Source of the DNA: Hofstenia miamia
Taxonomy: Eukaryota; Xenacoelomorpha; Acoela
Direction: 5' to 3'
Assembly (NCBI GenBank): GCA_004352715.1
Contig: SCFE01000042.1
Location: 162,444-200,214, forward strand
Length of the DNA stretch: 37,771 nt
Part shown: one piece after another, positions 32,633 through 37,771 of the stretch
Position numbering within the stretch: the stretch's first letter is position 1
Layout: each line of letters starts with the position of its first letter
Program-made: the position numbers and the translations under genes
Notes under the pieces: model-generated
The model's database searches: none
What the model was told of the DNA's origin: nothing
Seen by the model: only the letters and a program-made list of their open reading frames with translations

Positions 32633-33103
32633 GATATTAACAAATATATTACAATCATACATAATTATATATTTTTGCTATAATAACCAATGAGTTTGCT
32701 AATTGCTAGCAAATTAAAAACTTCGCATAATGCGTACGCATTGCTATTTCACACATTTCCCACTTACTGAAAACCATGTAATTGTCTTATGATTGAAGCA
32801 TAGTATATATTCAATAATAATTTTCAATGTATATTATATCGGAACTACCTCTTACCTCATATATTTCAAATATATATATAGCAATATATTTTCAACAGGT
32901 AAAATAGAAGTAGTTTGATTACATTCATTTGTAAACTTTAACACTTGTAAGAATTGATTTATATTTTACGAAATTCAATCTCGCATTAGATTGTTTCCAG
33001 ACTTTTTCTTTTGATATTCATATAATTGAATTTTTCATAATCATCGATATTTCCAGAATTTATATTTAAATTACATTCCATTACAAATTATTCATGGCCA
33101 ATA

Positions 33104-33134
<31 letters not shown>

Positions 33135-33640
33135 ACACAATGTCTGTGATAAGACTGTGAGGTATGAATTTATGCAGAAAAGACAAAATAGACTTCATTT
33201 AGCAGTAATTCAAATTTATTTATGAGACACATGATCTTTTTAAAATGCTATGGGAAACCTAATTTTGAATTTACGTTTTTAATATTTTGAGGGCAATCTG
33301 CAGTTTTTCTCTATATTTAATGCGATATTTTTTGGTTATGTTAGATAAGAAATTTTTCAATTCATTTATATATTTATTCAAGTTAAATATTCTGTGCAGC
33401 CTTCTATTAGAGAAATCAAATTTTTAAAATAATGTAATTTGATGAATTTTTGCTAACTGCATTTTTAAAATATATGTGCAAAGTTAGAACTTTTCCACTT
33501 GAAAATTAACACATAAAATCATAAAAAATTGGAAAAAGTATAAAATATATTAATTTCTAATAGTTTAATAATTCATTAATAATTTTAAAATTTATGGGTC
33601 ATTGTTTGCGATATATACATGTATATATATATATATATAT
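32633..33640. other. 3' flank of GPCR gene; no gene
   Basis: AT-rich with (TA)n at 33107-33136 and 33622-33640. No canonical AATAAA was noticed close after the stop codon. Confidence 0.45.
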
Positions 33641-33650
33641 NNNNNNNNNN

Positions 33651-33804
33651 CCGAGCCGAGCCGAGCTTGAACCCTGCATTGGATATTCTGGATCATTTTT
33701 ACATAACAAGATTTTAAAATTGGTCTAAATCAGACTAGTCAACAAGCAGAGCTTCTAACTAGCTGCCCCGAGCCGAGCCGAGCTTGACCAATGCATTGGA
33801 TATA
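33651..33804. repeat. Direct repeat of a CCGAG-rich unit
   Basis: CCGAG x3 followed by CTTGA occurs at 33651-33670 and 33768-33787. In both copies a few bases later comes TGCATTGGATAT. The units are 117 bp apart, and the first abuts a 10-N gap. It is probably the end of a non-autonomous transposon or a short satellite remnant. Confidence 0.7.
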
Positions 33805-35925
33805 CAAAAAGCCCAAAACGAGCCTTTATTAAGTCAAGCAAATTTATAGTTCTGCTTCTTAATTTGTTTATGCAGATTTTTCTTACTCTTTCTTTCAATA
33901 CACCTTTTTATAATCATATTTTGAAATTCTTGTTAAATAATAGCAAGAGCGATGTAAGAAAATTTAAAGCAAAATGTATCAAAAGACAAACTCATGTGAC
34001 TATCTCCGACACTTGCGACCAGTGCAATAAAGACTTATCGTTTGTTCATTTTTTTATTTCTTCTATAAAGTTTGTTGTAAATTGTACTCATTGAGATATC
34101 AAGAATAGAGAACATTTACCTTTGCTCAAATATGGCCAAAGTAAAACGTTGTGAGACATAATGTTAACATTTTGCAAGTTTTCTTGTATATAGTAGACTT
34201 TTTTGTAAAATGCCAACAATTTCTCAAAAAATAATTTACAATATGGCATGTAGTAAAAATAATGTCCATAGCAATGTTATAAACTTGATTTAGATATAAG
34301 CTAGCTTGTTTCAATGTGACTGTATTGGGTGCATTTTATGCACCACTCTGTGTAACTTCTCACATTTATGGTAATTATGTTTAAGTGCTAAACCAGATTA
34401 CACATCATAAAGCAAAATACTTTTCATGATGTGTCCTTTCAAACCAGGGTGCATGTTGATATTTGAGTTAGACCGTCCAGCATTGCTAAGACATTCGGGA
34501 TTTGACCTAATACTGCAAATAATATTTCTGTACATCATTCCAGGGTGGGAACAGGTCAACTCGTCCGACAGTAAAGTTAAAAATTCGACAGGTGGGGTTG
34601 CTCGGCACTCTTAGACAAATCGGGTCACGGGTCATTCATAATTGTTAGGGAGGAAGAACACTAACAGAATTAAGGAATAATTAAAGAAGTCAAATCCTTC
34701 AATCTCTAAAATTCTTAAAGACTAATATAGATTCTAATTATACTTGGATTTTTATTGATTTTGTCTTGTTTTCATTGACAATTTTATGCTAAAATTTTTT
34801 TGCTAGTATTATAATAGTAACCCTTCTTGAATTGGTTTGGGGTACGGATAATTGGTAGACAGGCCATGACGGGTCACAGGTTAAAAATTGAACATATTTC
34901 ATACTCAATATTAGAGTTCAAAATTTCCTAATCCAGGTGAACAACCATCATCAAAATATCTTCAATACTTGAATCTTGAATCATGATTGAAAGAGCTTCA
35001 TCACCAACTTCTTCAACTATTTACAAGCAACATTAGAGATTTGAAAGGAGAGTTGCATGTACGCATTCTAAGATATAAAATGATTTGACATAATACAGTA
35101 TTCTTAATATTTGTTAGATCGAATAACTTGGGGTTATAAAGTTACCCCATTTGGCGATAATCCTAGAAATGCAGTTAATATTGTAAATAAAGCTGAAAAA
35201 CATTGCTGCTATTTAGCATTATTAGGCATTTAAGTTGATATAAAAGGTCCTAAGGTTTGCCGGAATTTCCCGTCTTTCAGCAACGTAATTAAGGACTGTG
35301 GGGTGACAGAAACACCTAAACGACGTAGAACGGTTAATGTCAGGAAACACACATACGATAATTAATGCCTCTGAAAACCTTCTAAGGGACAGATTGTTTT
35401 GCCCGCTTAAATTGTTAACCCTGTCTGTAAGATCAGCATTAAAATATGAATCAAAGCTCAAATACACTTCCACAACTTCCTAAAATTATACTTCTAAAAC
35501 CGAATTAGCCGACGCTTAATTTAATTCAATAAACATGTTCATAATTATCGTAGCATCAAATTTTACTATTAAGCTTCAAAAAATGAAAGATTATGTTTGA
35601 TAGACCTTTTATTACACTTGACATCATATGTTATGGACATCTTCACATTTTCAGGCCTCCTCACAATACATTGTTCTTATAGTTGAAATTAAGTGGGCAT
35701 GTTTTCCTATTTTCTTCTTGGAAATATTTATGACATTAAAGTAATCATAAATACATAAAACAATAACTAATTTTGTATAGATTTTAAAACAAGTGTTTAG
35801 AAATATGGCTGTATCTCACCATTTTATCAACAAACCTCCTTACAACTCGTAAGCAGATTTTTGATTTTTAAAAAATTTATTGTGTTATAGCATTTTTAAA
35901 TTTATCTATTCAATCCAAATATATG

Positions 35926-35958
<33 letters not shown>
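33805..35958. other. No gene recognised
   Basis: Mostly AT-rich. GC-richer patches at 34430-34640 and 34840-34890 share the word ACGGGTCA (as does the window's left edge, CACGGGTCAG) and look like old repeat sequence. A minus-strand ORF at 35222-35473 (83 codons, no ATG start) is discussed in findings. (TA)n at 35929-35958 leads into the gap. Confidence 0.4.
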
Positions 35959-36844
35959 NNNNNNNNNNNNNNNNNNNNNNNNNNNNNNNNNNNNNNNNNN
36001 NNNNNNNNNNNNNNNNNNNNNNNNNNNNNNNNNNNNNNNNNNNNNNNNNNNNNNNNNNNNNNNNNNNNNNNNNNNNNNNNNNNNNNNNNNNNNNNNNNNN
36101 NNNNNNNNNNNNNNNNNNNNNNNNNNNNNNNNNNNNNNNNNNNNNNNNNNNNNNNNNNNNNNNNNNNNNNNNNNNNNNNNNNNNNNNNNNNNNNNNNNNN
36201 NNNNNNNNNNNNNNNNNNNNNNNNNNNNNNNNNNNNNNNNNNNNNNNNNNNNNNNNNNNNNNNNNNNNNNNNNNNNNNNNNNNNNNNNNNNNNNNNNNNN
36301 NNNNNNNNNNNNNNNNNNNNNNNNNNNNNNNNNNNNNNNNNNNNNNNNNNNNNNNNNNNNNNNNNNNNNNNNNNNNNNNNNNNNNNNNNNNNNNNNNNNN
36401 NNNNNNNNNNNNNNNNNNNNNNNNNNNNNNNNNNNNNNNNNNNNNNNNNNNNNNNNNNNNNNNNNNNNNNNNNNNNNNNNNNNNNNNNNNNNNNNNNNNN
36501 NNNNNNNNNNNNNNNNNNNNNNNNNNNNNNNNNNNNNNNNNNNNNNNNNNNNNNNNNNNNNNNNNNNNNNNNNNNNNNNNNNNNNNNNNNNNNNNNNNNN
36601 NNNNNNNNNNNNNNNNNNNNNNNNNNNNNNNNNNNNNNNNNNNNNNNNNNNNNNNNNNNNNNNNNNNNNNNNNNNNNNNNNNNNNNNNNNNNNNNNNNNN
36701 NNNNNNNNNNNNNNNNNNNNNNNNNNNNNNNNNNNNNNNNNNNNNNNNNNNNNNNNNNNNNNNNNNNNNNNNNNNNNNNNNNNNNNNNNNNNNNNNNNNN
36801 NNNNNNNNNNNNNNNNNNNNNNNNNNNNNNNNNNNNNNNNNNNN
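35959..36844. other. Assembly gap (886 N) in microsatellite DNA
   Basis: N run flanked by (TA)n on the left and (TCTA)4 (36845-36860) plus (TA)n (36877-36902) on the right. Confidence 0.99.
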
Positions 36845-36864
36845 TCTATCTATCTATCTATAAT

Positions 36865-36903
<39 letters not shown>

Positions 36904-36984
36904 TTTCATAATACGAAACGGGAGATATATGTACGTTGTATGTATGCATGTATGTGTTAATGTATGCATGTATATACACACATA

Positions 36985-37771
36985 CACTGCTGATCAAAAG
37001 ATGAGGATCACTTAAAATTTTTTAATATTATAATTCTCCTTTGCTAAATGAATAAGATATCGTGATTACGGATTACTAATGCATCTAGCAAACGTATATG
37101 AAATTTTTAAAAAATTCTGCTTTCAGAACTCATAAAAATTTACATTTTGAAAAGCTAACGTGTTCAGTGGTGATCAAAAGTATAAGACCAGGGTTTTATC
37201 TTAGGGTCTTTTTGGCATTCTAGGTTAGTTTGAAGTTGTCATTGGTGACGGGAAGTTGTCACAATGCTAAAAGCAAGCAAACTATTCGAATTTGAATGTG
37301 GTCAAATCGTTGAACTCCCCAAACAAGGTCTGTCACAGTGTGCAATTGCTGCCGAGCTTCACCGCATTAAAACTGCCATTTGCAATTTTCTAAAAGACCC
37401 TGATGGGTATGGAACAGCCAAATCTACCAGTAGAACAACAAAAATCACATCCGCACTGGTTAGGAGAATTAAGAGGGTAGTTTCTTATGACAGAGGAAGG
37501 TCTTCCAGGCAAATTAAGACGCTCACTGATGCTGATGCAGTCCAGTAAACATGCGACGATTCTTGAAACAAAAGGCATGAAGAACAAAAAGCACCAGCAG
37601 GGTCCTCTGTTGCGTCCTCGTCACAGAGAAGCCCGTTTACAGTTTGCTCGAGAGCACCAAACATGGAAAGTAGAGACTTAGAGCAAAGTTTTAATCTTGA
37701 TGGTCCTGATAGATTCCAATGATACTGACACGACAAAGAGATGCCCCTGAAATCTTCTCCACACGTCATTG
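36985..37771 (+). pseudogene. Tc1-like transposon, left end and broken transposase
   Basis: The element starts CACTGCTGATCAAAAG after a TA (36983-36984). The same word recurs 180 bp inward (TGATCAAAAG at 36991 and 37171), giving the two-direct-repeat terminal layout of IR/DR-type Tc1 elements. The transposase starts at ATG 37264. An N-terminal helix-turn-helix region is visible (FECGQIVELPKQGLSQCAIA, then SALVRRIKRVV and SSRQIKTLTDADA). The frame is then lost after Gln at 37545. GMKNKKHQQGPLL and ARLQFAREHQTWKVE continue in a second frame, and SFNLDGPDRFQ in the first. The segment that should hold the FSDE catalytic Asp is deleted, and two UGA stops sit near where Trp is expected (about 37720-37730). 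The window ends before the right terminus. Confidence 0.88.

Noticed and set aside
1-37771. CRISPR array, bacterial operons, ribosome binding sites or rho-independent terminators
   Set aside because: Introns, LINEs, Penelope and Tc1 elements show this is animal nuclear DNA; the short repeats are microsatellites or transposon ends.

Overview
The window reads as AT-rich animal DNA. Two protein-coding genes are split by introns with canonical GT...AG borders. One encodes a secretory/lysosomal hydrolase and the other a seven-transmembrane receptor. The rest is non-LTR and Penelope-like retroelement debris, Tc1 and hAT-like DNA transposon pieces, (TA)n and (TAA)n microsatellites and assembly gaps. 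The species cannot be fixed from this alone; an invertebrate such as a tunicate or cnidarian would fit, but that is inference.

Layout. 1-8298: no host gene recognised. It holds a decayed minus-strand LINE reverse transcriptase (about 2072-4210), two related foldback MITEs (1009-1163 and 7195-7417), a dispersed GC-richer repeat (about 5390-6010) and TA-repeat gaps. 8299-12483: a complete two-exon aspartylglucosaminidase gene (AGA, + strand, 337 aa). Its 3.2-kb intron contains the 3' end of a Penelope-like element, with a GIY-YIG domain and a hammerhead-ribozyme-like core, and a 304-bp hAT-like MITE with 8-bp target duplications. 12484-19190: largely empty, with a few puzzling small minus-strand ORFs (13240-13502) and a local cluster of GCTAGC hexamers (15029-15144). 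19191-27417: a graveyard of one CR1/Jockey-like LINE family. It includes a long minus-strand copy with endonuclease, RT and a 2A-like motif, plus at least five 3' ends with AATAAA and (TAA)n tails. A nested hAT-like MITE and an apparent false tandem duplication created by assembly also lie here. 28471-32632: a complete five-exon rhodopsin-class GPCR gene (+ strand, 325 aa) of melatonin-receptor-like type. 32633-36984: repeats and gaps. 36985-37771: the left end of a broken Tc1-like transposon with two direct repeats in its terminal region, cut by the window edge.

The two host genes are about 16 kb apart, on the same strand, and show no functional link. One acts in lysosomal glycoprotein breakdown and the other in cell-surface signalling. 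Their exon models were assembled by hand from reading frame, splice-site phase and family conservation. All junctions keep phase, so the models are well supported, but no transcript evidence was available. N runs occur at 3080-3516, 6662-6809, 24491-25371, 29438-29551, 30465-30797, 33641-33650 and 35959-36844, with single Ns at 5019, 11005 and 20199.
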